DNA of 64,000 nt from contig JANRJI010000050.1 of the NCBI GenBank assembly GCA_033764055.1, positions 1 to 64,000 on the forward strand, written 5' to 3'. Origin of the DNA: Ga0077555 sp033764055. Its GTDB lineage: Bacteria; Pseudomonadota; Alphaproteobacteria; Rhizobiales; Hyphomicrobiaceae. Positions 8,306 through 16,192 of this stretch are shown in pieces (within the stretch, counting starts at the first letter, position 1; each line of letters begins with the position of its first letter). Position numbers and translations under genes: made by a program. The notes under the pieces are model-generated. The model worked only from the letters and a program-made list of their open reading frames with translations. It had not been told where the DNA came from and ran no database searches.

Positions 8306-10528
8306 ATGTCAAATCTCGAGATCATGTGGACGAAAGTCGATGAAGCCCCGGCGCTCGCGACGTACTCCCTGCTGCCGATCGTCCAGGCCTTCGCAGGCGC
8401 TGCTGGCATCTCCGTGACCCTGAAGGACATCTCGCTCGCCGGCCGGATCATCGCCAACTTCCCCGAGAAGCTGAAGCCCGAGCAGCGCATCGACGACGAG
8501 CTGGCCGAGCTCGGCAAGCTCGCCATGCAGCCCGACGCCAACATCATCAAGCTGCCGAACATCTCCGCCTCGATCCCACAGCTCAAGGCCGCCATCAAGG
8601 AGCTGCAGGCCAAGGGCTACGACGTGCCGGACTTCCCCGACAGCGATGCCACGCCCGAGGCCAAGGAGATCCGGGCGCGCTACGGCCGCGTCCTCGGCAG
8701 CGCGGTCAATCCGGTGTTGCGTGAGGGCAATTCCGACCGCCGTGCGGCCGGCGCCGTGAAGCAGTACGCGCGCAAGAACCCGCACAAGATGGGCGCCTGG
8801 AGCAAGGACTCCAAGACGCGCGTCGCCCATATGTCGAGCGGCGACTTCTACGGCTCCGAGGTCGCAACGACCATCGCCTTGCCGACCAATGCCCGTATCG
8901 AGCTGGCCGCCACCGACGGAACGACCACCGTCCTGAAGCCGAAGATTCCCCTCAAGGCGGGCGAGATCATCGACTGCTCGGTGATGAGCGCCAAGGCGCT
9001 GCGCGCCTTCTACGCCGCCCAGATGGACGCCGCGAAGAAGGAAGGCGTGCTGTTCTCGCTGCACGTGAAGACGACGATGATGAAGATCTCCGATCCCATC
9101 ATCTTCGGCCATGCCGTGTCGGTCTTCTTCGCCGACGTCTTCGAGAAGCACGGCGCCACGCTGAAGCGCCTCGGCGTCGATCCCGACACCGGCGTGGCCG
9201 ATATGCTGACGCGCATCGAGGCGCTGCCGGCGGCCGACCGCGACGCCATCAAGGCCGACATCGCGGCCACCTACGCCAAGCGCCCCGGCCTCGCGATGGT
9301 CAACTCCGACAAGGGCATCACCAACCTGCACGTGCCGAGCGACGTGATCGTGGACGCCTCGATGCCGGCGATGATCCGCGAATCGGGGCGCATGTGGGGC
9401 GCCGACGGCAAGCTGCACGATACCATCGCCGCCATTCCAGATCGCTGCTACGCCACACTGTTCCAAGCTGTCATCGAGGACTGCAAGGCGAACGGCGCCT
9501 TCGACCCCAAGACCATGGGCTCGGTGCCGAACGTCGGCCTGATGGCGCAGCAGGCCGAGGAGTACGGCTCGCACGACAAAACCTTCGAGATCCCGAAGGA
9601 CGGCACGGTGCGCGTCGTCGCCGAGGACGGCGCCGTGCTGATGTCGCAGAAGGTCGAGACCGGCGACATCTTCCGCATGTGCCAGGTCAAGGACGCAGCC
9701 ATCCGGGATTGGGTGAAGCTCGGGGTGCGCCGCGCGCGCCTGACCAACACCCCGGCAATATTCTGGCTCGACAAGAACCGCGCGCACGACGCGCAGCTGA
9801 TCGCCAAGGTCGACAACTACCTGCAGGACGAGGACACCGAGGGCCTCGTCATCGGCATCATGGCCCCGGTCGAGGCGATGAAGTTTTCGCTCGACCGCAT
9901 TCGCAAGGGCCAGGACACCATCTCCGTCACCGGCAACGTGCTGCGCGACTACCTGACGGACCTGTTCCCGATCATGGAGCTCGGCACGTCGGCCAAGATG
10001 CTGTCGATCGTCCCCTTGCTGGCGGGCGGCGGCCTCTTCGAGACGGGTGCCGGCGGCTCGGCGCCGAAGCATGTCGAGCAGTTCGGCGACGAGGGCTATC
10101 TCCGCTGGGATTCTCTCGGCGAGTTCCTCGCCCTCGGCGCCTCCCTCGAGCATCTGGCGCAGGTCAGCGGCAACGAGGACGTGAAGGTGCTCGCCGAGAC
10201 GCTGGATGCAGCCAACGGCCGTATCCTCGAGTTCAATCGCTCGCCCGCGCGCAAGGTCGGCGAGATCGACAATCGCGGCAGCCATTTCTATCTGGCGCTC
10301 TACTGGGCTCAGGCGCTGGCCGCGCGGGGCAACAGCGGCCCGATGCAGGCGCGCTTCCAGAAGCTCGCCGAGACGCTGGCTGCCAACGAGGCCAAGATCA
10401 ACGCCGAGCTGCTCGCGGCGCAGGGCAAGCCGCAGGATACGGGCGGCTATTATCTCCCCGACACCACCAAGGCCTCGGCCGCCATGCGCCCGAGCAAGAC
10501 GCTGAACGCGGCGCTGGCGGAGCTGTGA
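8306..10528 (+). CDS. icd: NADP-dependent isocitrate dehydrogenase, monomeric type
   Basis: A 740-residue protein, almost exactly the length of the monomeric IDH of Azotobacter and Corynebacterium. It starts with the family-typical TKVDEAPALATYSLLPIVQA and contains SVTLKDISLAGRIIANFPE, a SSGDFYGSE segment, and the substrate/metal region NSDKGITNLHVPSDVIVDAS. It oxidatively decarboxylates isocitrate to 2-oxoglutarate, yielding NADPH, in the cytosolic TCA cycle. The start ATG has AGGTG nearby. This family is unrelated in sequence to the dimeric icd at 12134, which would catalyse the same reaction, so the organism appears to have both enzymes within 5 kb. No frameshift or gap is visible. Confidence 0.95.
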   Translation: MSNLEIMWTKVDEAPALATYSLLPIVQAFAGAAGISVTLKDISLAGRIIANFPEKLKPEQRIDDELAELGKLAMQPDANIIKLPNISASIPQLKAAIKELQAKGYDVPDFPDSDATPEAKEIRARYGRVLGSAVNPVLREGNSDRRAAGAVKQYARKNPHKMGAWSKDSKTRVAHMSSGDFYGSEVATTIALPTNARIELAATDGTTTVLKPKIPLKAGEIIDCSVMSAKALRAFYAAQMDAAKKEGVLFSLHVKTTMMKISDPIIFGHAVSVFFADVFEKHGATLKRLGVDPDTGVADMLTRIEALPAADRDAIKADIAATYAKRPGLAMVNSDKGITNLHVPSDVIVDASMPAMIRESGRMWGADGKLHDTIAAIPDRCYATLFQAVIEDCKANGAFDPKTMGSVPNVGLMAQQAEEYGSHDKTFEIPKDGTVRVVAEDGAVLMSQKVETGDIFRMCQVKDAAIRDWVKLGVRRARLTNTPAIFWLDKNRAHDAQLIAKVDNYLQDEDTEGLVIGIMAPVEAMKFSLDRIRKGQDTISVTGNVLRDYLTDLFPIMELGTSAKMLSIVPLLAGGGLFETGAGGSAPKHVEQFGDEGYLRWDSLGEFLALGASLEHLAQVSGNEDVKVLAETLDAANGRILEFNRSPARKVGEIDNRGSHFYLALYWAQALAARGNSGPMQARFQKLAETLAANEAKINAELLAAQGKPQDTGGYYLPDTTKASAAMRPSKTLNAALAEL

Positions 10529-10597
10529 GCCGGAAGGCTTTGCGCGGTCGGGTTTGAGCCTGCGGGCTTCGGGCCCGGAGTCTGAAGCCCCCGTTCT

Positions 10598-10623
10598 CCC
10601 TCTCCCCGCTCGCGGGGAGAGGG
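10598..10623. repeat. Palindromic intergenic element (hairpin)
   Basis: Perfect inverted repeat: CCCTCTCCCCG and its complement around a 4-base loop. Elements of this type (pyrimidine-rich arm, GC-rich loop, GGGGAGAGGG arm) are common between genes in alphaproteobacterial genomes. No T-run follows, so it is not a classical terminator. It may still stabilise the 3' end of the icd transcript. Confidence 0.7.
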
Positions 10624-10787
10624 CCGGGATGAGGGGCGACGGCGGTCGCCGGGGCAGGCGTCGTGCCGAAGCTCGCGAATGCGGAGGCGGGCGGCGGAGC
10701 TCACAGGCCGCCGGAGGTGATGGCGGCGGCACCTTTAGGATAGTGACTGAGAGCAAACGTTCCGCATGGTGGCAGCCACCCCCACGG

Positions 10788-10858
10788 TTGTCATCCTCGG
10801 GCTTGTCCCGAGGACCCATCGCCCCGCAAGCTCAGAGCGTCGATATGGGCCAATTGCT
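10788..10858 (+). repeat. Dispersed intergenic repeat, copy 1
   Basis: Begins TTGTCATCCTCGGGCTTGTC, continues CCGAGGACCCATCG, and further on has AGCGTCGATATGGGCCAATT. Its reverse-complement partner is at 11771-11844; the first 30 bases match at about 85-90% and weaker similarity continues for about 40 more. Short elements with this core are familiar from alphaproteobacterial intergenic regions. Together the two copies bracket the HNH gene. Confidence 0.7.
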
Positions 10859-11005
10859 GCCATAAACGACCAGGATTTTCACGGCAGGTGACGGCAGCTT
10901 CGACCAGCTTCGGACGCCATGATATGCATGGTGCCACTGCGCAAATTGGGCGGCTCCAGCAATGGCAGCCATGATACGACAGTGTCGGTAGGAGCCCGGA
11001 GAAGG

Positions 11006-11704
11006 ATGAAGTTTGAACTGGAGGACAGTCTCCGAGGCGCGCCAGACGAAGCGCTATTGGACGACATCCGTAGATGCGCAAAATTACTTCAGCGTGACAC
11101 ACTCACCTTGGCTGAATATGGCGAGACTGGGAAAGCTCATGCGAGCACGATTCAGCGTCGTTTCGGTTCTTGGGTGAAAGCGTTAGAGCTTGCAGGTCTA
11201 CAACCAAGTCGATCAAAAATAGGCATCTCGGAAGAAGAGTTATTCAACGATATCAAGAATCTCTGGATGACTCTTGGTCGCCAGCCTCGATACTCCGAGA
11301 TGAGGGCTCCGGCTACGAACTTTTCAGCGGAAACCTTTGCGGCTCGGTTTGGTTCGTGGTCGGGCGGTCTTGCGAGATTCGTAGCATGGGTTAATGCTGA
11401 CGATACCGGTGACGCACCACAAGCCCACCCTCCAGGTGATGCCGTTTCCCTCAAAAAAGAGCGGGCCGAGCACGCGAAGCGTCGAAGTCGTCGTGAGATC
11501 TCAGACCGTCAACGATTCAGGACACTCGTGCGAGACGGCTTCAGGTGTAAGTCCTGCGGCGTGAGCCCCTTGAACAAGCCGGGCACAGAGCTTCATGTTG
11601 ATCACATCATTCCCTGGTCGAAGGGCGGTGAGACGGTCGATGAGAACCTTGAGACCAAGTGTCTTCAATGCAACTTGGGCAAGGGGAACGCATTCGACGT
11701 TTGA
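11006..11704 (+). CDS. HNH endonuclease with two homing-endonuclease-associated repeats
   Basis: A 232-residue protein. Residues 15-65 and 78-128 are two related repeats, each a helix, a gap ending in a Phe-Gly-Ser-Trp turn (RRFGSWVKAL and ARFGSWSGGL) and a further helix, matching the repeats that flank homing-type HNH nucleases and probably bind DNA. A basic linker (150-168) leads to an HNH domain at 181-228: zinc ligands C181/C184 and C219/C222, catalytic ELHVDHIIPWSKGG (H197, D199, H200), then CNLGKGN. Start ATG 11006 has GGAG and GGAGAAGG upstream. Base composition is clearly more AT-rich than its neighbours and it sits between inverted repeats, suggesting acquisition by transfer. No intron or intein is visible. 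Confidence 0.85.
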   Translation: MKFELEDSLRGAPDEALLDDIRRCAKLLQRDTLTLAEYGETGKAHASTIQRRFGSWVKALELAGLQPSRSKIGISEEELFNDIKNLWMTLGRQPRYSEMRAPATNFSAETFAARFGSWSGGLARFVAWVNADDTGDAPQAHPPGDAVSLKKERAEHAKRRSRREISDRQRFRTLVRDGFRCKSCGVSPLNKPGTELHVDHIIPWSKGGETVDENLETKCLQCNLGKGNAFDV

Positions 11705-11770
11705 ACCTTGTCGTCGATAAAATCTTGTCCGCTCTTCTCAGCTGCGGAACTTCGAAGAACAATCCGCTAC

Positions 11771-11844
11771 CGGTCGAGATGGGTCAATTTCGACGCCTAG
11801 GGTGCATGGCACCATGGGGCCTCGGGACAAGTCTGAGGATGACA
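11771..11844 (-). repeat. Dispersed intergenic repeat, copy 2 (inverted relative to copy 1)
   Basis: Read on the minus strand it gives TGTCATCCTCAGACTTGTCC, then CGAGGCCCCATGG, then AGGCGTCGAAATTGACCCAT, matching copy 1 at 10788-10858 with a few substitutions and small gaps. The two copies face each other across the HNH endonuclease gene, about 0.9 kb apart. Confidence 0.7.
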
Positions 11845-11959
11845 GCGGTGGACGGGTCGGGCGTGGTGCGCATCGTCATTGTTGGCCCATCGCGCGCATT
11901 CCATCGCCCTCCCATCGCGGCCATCCCATCCCCCCTGCATGCCCGGCCGAAGCGCGGGA

Positions 11960-12011
11960 GCGCGGAGCGCCGGGGTCGCTTGGCTGGCGGGTTGGACCCG
12001 CCGCTCCGCGC
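11960..12011. repeat. Nested palindrome upstream of icd
   Basis: An outer 10-bp inverted repeat (GCGCGGAGCG at 11960-11969 with its complement at 12002-12011) encloses an inner hairpin GGCGGGT-TGG-ACCCGCC (11986-12002). It lies about 120 bases upstream of the icd start and has no T-run. It could be a structured leader, a protein-binding site or a decayed repeat. Confidence 0.55.
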
Positions 12012-12133
12012 CTTTCGTCCCTCCGGGGGCGATGATATAGACGCCTCTGCGCTTCCCGAGGGCAGGTCGTCCGCTCGCGTGCGGATGTTGATCAGCGGTC
12101 GCCCTCTGCCGTTGGAACAGGTGGCTCCCCGAC

Positions 12134-13354
12134 ATGCAGAAAATCAAGGTCGCGAACCCGGTCGTCGAGATGGACGGCGACGAGATGACCCGGATCATCT
12201 GGCAGCTCATCAAGGACAAGCTGATCCACCCCTACCTCGACCTCGAGCTCGAGTACTACGACCTCTCCATCCAGAATCGCGACGCCACGAGCGATCAGGT
12301 CACGGTCGATGCCGCCAATGCCACCAAGAGGCACGGTGTCGCGGTGAAGTGCGCCACCATCACGCCCGACGAGGCGCGCGTCGAGGAGTTCAAGCTGAAG
12401 GAGATGTGGAAGTCGCCCAACGGCACCATCCGCAACATCCTCGGCGGCACCATCTTTCGTGAGCCGATCATCTGCAAAAACGTACCGCGGCTCGTGCCGG
12501 GCTGGACGCAGCCGATCGTGATCGGCCGCCACGCTTACGGCGACCAGTACCGCGCAACCGATTTCGTCGTGCCCGAGGCCGGCTCGCTGGCCGTCGCCTG
12601 GGTTTCGAAAGACGGCTCCAGGAAGATCGAGCACAAGGTGTTCGACTTTCCGGCCGGCGGCGTCGCCATGGTGATGTACAATCTCGACGATTCGATCCGC
12701 GACTTCGCCCGCGCCTCGTTCCAGTACGGCCTGATGCGCAATTATCCGGTCTACCTGTCGACCAAGAACACCATCCTCAAGCGCTACGACGGGCGCTTCA
12801 AGGACCTGTTCCAGGAGGTGTTCGACAAGGAGTTCAAGGACAAGTTCGCCGATGCCAAGCTCACCTACGAGCACAGGCTCATCGATGACATGGTGGCCGC
12901 CTCGCTCAAGTGGTCCGGCGGCTACGTCTGGGCAGCCAAGAACTACGACGGCGACGTGCAGTCCGACACCGTGGCGCAGGGCTTCGGCTCGCTGGGCCTC
13001 ATGACCTCGGTGCTGTTCACGCCCGACGGCAAGACGGTCGAGGCCGAGGCCGCCCACGGCACCGTGACGCGCCACTATCGCCAGCATCAGGAGGGCAAGG
13101 CGACGTCGACCAACTCGATGGCCTCGATCTTCGCCTGGACCCGCGGTCTTGCGCACCGCGCCAAGCTCGACAGCAACGCCGAGCTGGCGAGATTCGCGAC
13201 CACGCTCGAGAAGGTGTGCATCGACACCGTCGAGGCCGGCTTCATGACGAAGGACCTCGCCCTTCTGGTCGGTGACACCCAGACGTGGCTCTCGACCACC
13301 GGCTTCCTCGACAAGATCGACGAGAACCTCAAGGTGGCGATGGGGGCCGAGTGA
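12134..13354 (+). CDS. icd: NADP-dependent isocitrate dehydrogenase, dimeric (eukaryote-like) type
   Basis: A 406-residue protein of the homodimeric IDH family close to mitochondrial and cytosolic eukaryotic enzymes. It opens MQKIKVANPVVEMDGDEMTR and contains SPNGTIRNILGGTIFREPI (substrate phosphate-binding loop), IGRHAYGDQYRATDF, the catalytic Lys/Asp region TYEHRLIDDMVA, and AHGTVTRHYRQHQEG with the Arg/His pair that selects NADP. It makes 2-oxoglutarate and NADPH in the TCA cycle. It appears intact and is the more usual enzyme for alphaproteobacteria. A second, unrelated IDH lies 1.6 kb upstream, and a degraded copy of this gene's 5' end lies upstream of that. Confidence 0.97.
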   Translation: MQKIKVANPVVEMDGDEMTRIIWQLIKDKLIHPYLDLELEYYDLSIQNRDATSDQVTVDAANATKRHGVAVKCATITPDEARVEEFKLKEMWKSPNGTIRNILGGTIFREPIICKNVPRLVPGWTQPIVIGRHAYGDQYRATDFVVPEAGSLAVAWVSKDGSRKIEHKVFDFPAGGVAMVMYNLDDSIRDFARASFQYGLMRNYPVYLSTKNTILKRYDGRFKDLFQEVFDKEFKDKFADAKLTYEHRLIDDMVAASLKWSGGYVWAAKNYDGDVQSDTVAQGFGSLGLMTSVLFTPDGKTVEAEAAHGTVTRHYRQHQEGKATSTNSMASIFAWTRGLAHRAKLDSNAELARFATTLEKVCIDTVEAGFMTKDLALLVGDTQTWLSTTGFLDKIDENLKVAMGAE

Positions 13355-13627
13355 GCGCGCGGGCCGAGCGTTCGGTGTCACGCCCTCGGGTCTCACACCG
13401 TTGTCGCCAACCCAGCCAACGAGCCTGGTGCGAGAGCCCCCGCGCTCGCGCTCCCGGCCAGGGCTCGGCCGGATCCTCGCAGTGCGGAACCGACTGACCC
13501 TCGCCGCTCGTTGATATCGGGCTCGATCCGCCTCGAGCTGACCGGGCAACGCTTGCCCCCGGCTGACGGCCCGAATGGCTCGAGCAGACCGGCCACGCCA
13601 TGCTCGCTGGATCTGCAGGTGTCTTCG

Positions 13628-14134
13628 ATGTCCCACCCCCTAGAAACCTTCTGGCTCGCTGACGACGGAAATCTGGCTCCGAACAATCCGTCACTGCCGC
13701 TGATCGTCTATCGGCATGCACTGCCGGTCGGCGATCCAGCCACGATCGAGGCACATTTCCGGCGGAACCGCTGGTCGAACGCTTGGGTGGACGGCATCTA
13801 CCCGTTTCATCACTACCACGCGACCGCGCACGAGGTGCTCGGCATCGCGGCCGGCACGGCCGAGGTGCAATTCGGCGGGCCATCAGGTCCCGTGTTGACG
13901 GTGTCTGCCGGTGATGCGGTGCTGATCCCGGCGGGCATCGGCCATTGCCGTGTCTCGGCCAGCGACGACCTCTCGGTAGTCGGCGCCTATCCGGGAGGTG
14001 CCGATTGGGATCTGGTGCACGCGACGCCCGCTGCCCGATCCGAGTCGCTGCCGAAGATCGCCGTCGTACCGCCGCCGACATCCGACCCGGTCTACGGCTC
14101 GGGCGGTCCGGCGTGCTGCGCCGGTCGCCCGTGA
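13628..14134 (+). CDS. Cupin-fold protein
   Basis: A 168-residue single-domain cupin. Motif 1 is recognisable as YPFHHYHATAHEVLGIAAG with HxH and a Glu, and motif 2 as LIPAGIGHCRV with a His, together giving the three-His/Glu metal site of cupins. It is similar to bacterial cupins annotated as sugar-binding or oxalate-decarboxylase-like, but with no close functional match that I can name. The start at 13628 is weakly supported (AGGTG 9 bases upstream) and gives the family-like N-terminus. It probably forms a transcription unit with the SRPBCC and dehydrogenase genes that follow on the same strand. The substrate is unknown. Confidence 0.8.
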   Translation: MSHPLETFWLADDGNLAPNNPSLPLIVYRHALPVGDPATIEAHFRRNRWSNAWVDGIYPFHHYHATAHEVLGIAAGTAEVQFGGPSGPVLTVSAGDAVLIPAGIGHCRVSASDDLSVVGAYPGGADWDLVHATPAARSESLPKIAVVPPPTSDPVYGSGGPACCAGRP

Positions 14135-14238
14135 GAGCCCAACTCGCTGCGAAGAGCCTGCGTTGCGGATCGTGAAGGCGCGATTTGCCGGAACCGTTGG
14201 CGGTTGCCGCCGTTTCGCTACCATCACATCCGGCAGCG

Positions 14239-14901
14239 ATGGCGACCATGCGACATACCGATTTGAGAAGCGACGAGGAGAGCTACACCGGGACGTCCCC
14301 GGCCAGGCTTCTCACGGTAGCCGTCCTTGCGGCAGCCGGGACGTACGCGGCCGTTCGGTGGAGCCAGGCGAAGGAGCCGCGCCGCCCTCTCGACAGCGCT
14401 CCCGACCGGACCCACTCGAAGCCGCTTCGCAGAGACATGACGGTGGTCGGCCGCACGGTCACCATCAACCGTCCGCGGTCCGAGGTCTACACATTCTGGC
14501 GCGACTTCAGCAACCTGCCGAAGTTCATGGAGAACATCGAGAAGGTGGCGCCGACAGGGCCCGGCCGGACAGTCTGGAATATCCGTGCGCCGCTCGGGCA
14601 GACCATCGAGGTCGAGTCCGAGGTCGTCGAGGATAAACCGAACGAGCTGATAGCCTGGCGCTCGGTGCCGGGGTCGGACATCACCACGCAGGGTCGCGTA
14701 TCCTTCCGCGACGCACCAGGCGGACGCGGCACGGAGGTCGAGGCAGAGATCGCGTACAGTGCGCCGCTCGGCGAGATTGGCCGCCTCATCGCCCTGATTT
14801 TCCGCCGCGAGCCCGCGATCCAGAGCCGCTACGAGCTCAAGCGGCTCAAGATGCTGATGGAGACCGGCGAGATCGCCACCAGCCGCAACCAGCGTCAGTA
14901 A
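14239..14901 (+). CDS. SRPBCC (polyketide cyclase/START-like) family protein with N-terminal membrane segment
   Basis: A 220-residue protein. A hydrophobic stretch at about 20-40 (ARLLTVAVLAAAGTYAAV) may anchor it in the membrane. From about residue 70 a cyclase/dehydrase-type SRPBCC fold follows: VTINRPRSEVYTFWRDFSNL, a central strand LIAWRSVPGSDITTQGRVSF, and a long C-terminal helix RYELKRLKMLMETGEIAT. The family binds hydrophobic ligands; the substrate is unknown. ATGs at 14239 and 14248 are both possible. The pairing with the downstream zinc alcohol dehydrogenase is seen in several alphaproteobacteria. A 23-bp tandem duplication covers the stop codon. Confidence 0.8.
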   Translation: MATMRHTDLRSDEESYTGTSPARLLTVAVLAAAGTYAAVRWSQAKEPRRPLDSAPDRTHSKPLRRDMTVVGRTVTINRPRSEVYTFWRDFSNLPKFMENIEKVAPTGPGRTVWNIRAPLGQTIEVESEVVEDKPNELIAWRSVPGSDITTQGRVSFRDAPGGRGTEVEAEIAYSAPLGEIGRLIALIFRREPAIQSRYELKRLKMLMETGEIATSRNQRQ

Positions 14902-14927
14902 CGGGCCGCAACCAGCGTCAGTAACGG
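14882..14927 (+). repeat. Tandem 23-bp direct duplication
   Basis: GCCGCAACCAGCGTCAGTAA plus CGG occurs twice with no spacer (14882-14904 and 14905-14927). The first copy encodes the last residues and stop of the SRPBCC protein; the second lies between that stop and the ribosome binding site of the next gene. The copies are identical, so the duplication is recent. Confidence 0.95.
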
Positions 14928-14935
14928 AGAGAGCC

Positions 14936-16147
14936 ATGCGCGCGCTTACCTGGCAAGGCACACGGGACGTGCGTGTGGAGACGGTGCCCGATCCTCAGCT
15001 CGTCAATCCGCGCGATGCCATCATTCAAGTGACGGCGACCGCCATCTGCGGCTCGGATCTGCACCTCTACGACGGAGTGATCCCGGGCATGCAGGCCGGC
15101 GACATCCTCGGCCACGAGTTCATGGGCCGCGTCGTCGAGGCGGGCTCCGGCAGCACGCTCAAGGTCGGACAGAAAGTCGTTGTGCCGTTCACGATCTCGT
15201 GCGGCCGGTGCTTCTTCTGCGGCAAGCAACAGTTTGCCGCGTGCGACAATTCCAATCCGGTCGAGAAGCAGGACGCGACGGAAACGCTTTACGGCCACGC
15301 GATGAGCGGTGTGTTCGGATATTCGCACATGACGGGAGGCTATCCCGGCGGACAAGCCGAGTATGTGCGTGTCCCGTTCTCCGACGTAGGTCCAATCGTC
15401 GTGGACGACAGCATCGACGACGAGAAGGTGCTGTTTCTCTCCGACATCTTGCCGACCGGCTGGATGGCCGCCGAGAACGCCGCCCTCGAGCCGGGCGATA
15501 CGGTTGCGGTCTGGGGCTGCGGTCCCGTCGGGCTGTTCGCCATCCAGTCCGCGCGCCTGATGGGCGCCGAGCAGGTGATCGCCATCGACCATCACCCTCA
15601 TCGGCTGGCGCTGGCGCGGGGTCTCGGCGCGAAGGTGATCGATTTCGAGCAGACCGACGTGCAGGAGGCCCTGCGCGAGATGACGGGCGGAATCGGTCCT
15701 GATGCCGTCATCGACGCGGTTGGCATGGAAGCGCATGGATTCACGCTCGACAACGTGGTCGACCGGATGAGCCAAGCAGTGATGCCCGGCATCGACCGAG
15801 GCCACGCGCTCAAGGAGGCGATCCTGGCCTGCCGGAAGGGCGGCCGCATCTCGATGCCTGGCGTCTACGGCGGCTATGTCGCCGACTTCCCGCTGGGTGC
15901 CGTCATGGAGAAGGGCCTGCAGCTACGCACGGGACAGACGCACGTTCAGCGCTATAGCCGCAATCTGCTGCAGCGGATCGGCGAGGGCGAGATCGACACC
16001 ACCTTCCTCATCAGCCATCGCCTCCCACTCGAGAGCGCAGCCGAAGGCTATCGTAACTTCGGCGAGAAGCAGAACGAGTGGACCAAGGTCGTCTTGAAAC
16101 CGGGCGGTCGCAGCACGAATGGCAGGGGCCCACAACCGGGGCTGTGA
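14936..16147 (+). CDS. Zinc-dependent alcohol dehydrogenase (formaldehyde dehydrogenase-like MDR)
   Basis: A 403-residue medium-chain dehydrogenase. Catalytic zinc ligands are in AICGSDLHLYDG and ILGHEFMGRVVE; the structural zinc loop is CGRCFFCGKQQFAAC; the NAD-binding Rossmann segment is VAVWGCGPVGLFAIQSARLM followed by an acidic residue in IAIDHHPHRL. The insert after the structural zinc loop and the AEYVRVPFSDVG segment place it with glutathione-independent formaldehyde dehydrogenase-like enzymes; the real substrate is not readable. It starts at 14936 with GGAGAGAG just upstream and follows the SRPBCC gene by 34 bases, so the two are probably co-transcribed. Confidence 0.9.
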   Translation: MRALTWQGTRDVRVETVPDPQLVNPRDAIIQVTATAICGSDLHLYDGVIPGMQAGDILGHEFMGRVVEAGSGSTLKVGQKVVVPFTISCGRCFFCGKQQFAACDNSNPVEKQDATETLYGHAMSGVFGYSHMTGGYPGGQAEYVRVPFSDVGPIVVDDSIDDEKVLFLSDILPTGWMAAENAALEPGDTVAVWGCGPVGLFAIQSARLMGAEQVIAIDHHPHRLALARGLGAKVIDFEQTDVQEALREMTGGIGPDAVIDAVGMEAHGFTLDNVVDRMSQAVMPGIDRGHALKEAILACRKGGRISMPGVYGGYVADFPLGAVMEKGLQLRTGQTHVQRYSRNLLQRIGEGEIDTTFLISHRLPLESAAEGYRNFGEKQNEWTKVVLKPGGRSTNGRGPQPGL

Positions 16148-16192
16148 ACGGCTGGTGACCGTCCAACCGCGAGCCTTCGGAGCCTGCGGCGA

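Larger units (their letters stand above)
10529..11005. other. Repeat-rich intergenic region
   Basis: About 480 bases between the monomeric icd and the HNH gene. It contains an imperfect hairpin at 10564-10590, an 11-bp palindrome at 10598-10623 and one copy of a dispersed repeat at 10788-10858. I see no gene here. An upstream ATG at 10919 is in frame with the HNH gene, but the residues it would add resemble no protein. Confidence 0.5.
11705..12133. other. Intergenic region upstream of dimeric icd
   Basis: About 430 bases. It holds copy 2 of the dispersed repeat (11771-11844) and a nested GC-rich palindrome (11960-12011). I see no gene. The promoter of icd should lie here, but I cannot place it with confidence. 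Confidence 0.5.

Noticed and set aside
8309..10819. An open frame of 836 residues antisense to the monomeric icd
   Set aside because: Codon-bias shadow of a well-recognised gene; no motifs.
11659..12462. An open frame of 267 residues overlapping the HNH and dimeric icd genes
   Set aside because: It crosses the dispersed repeat and enters icd in the wrong frame; no ribosome binding site and no recognisable domain.
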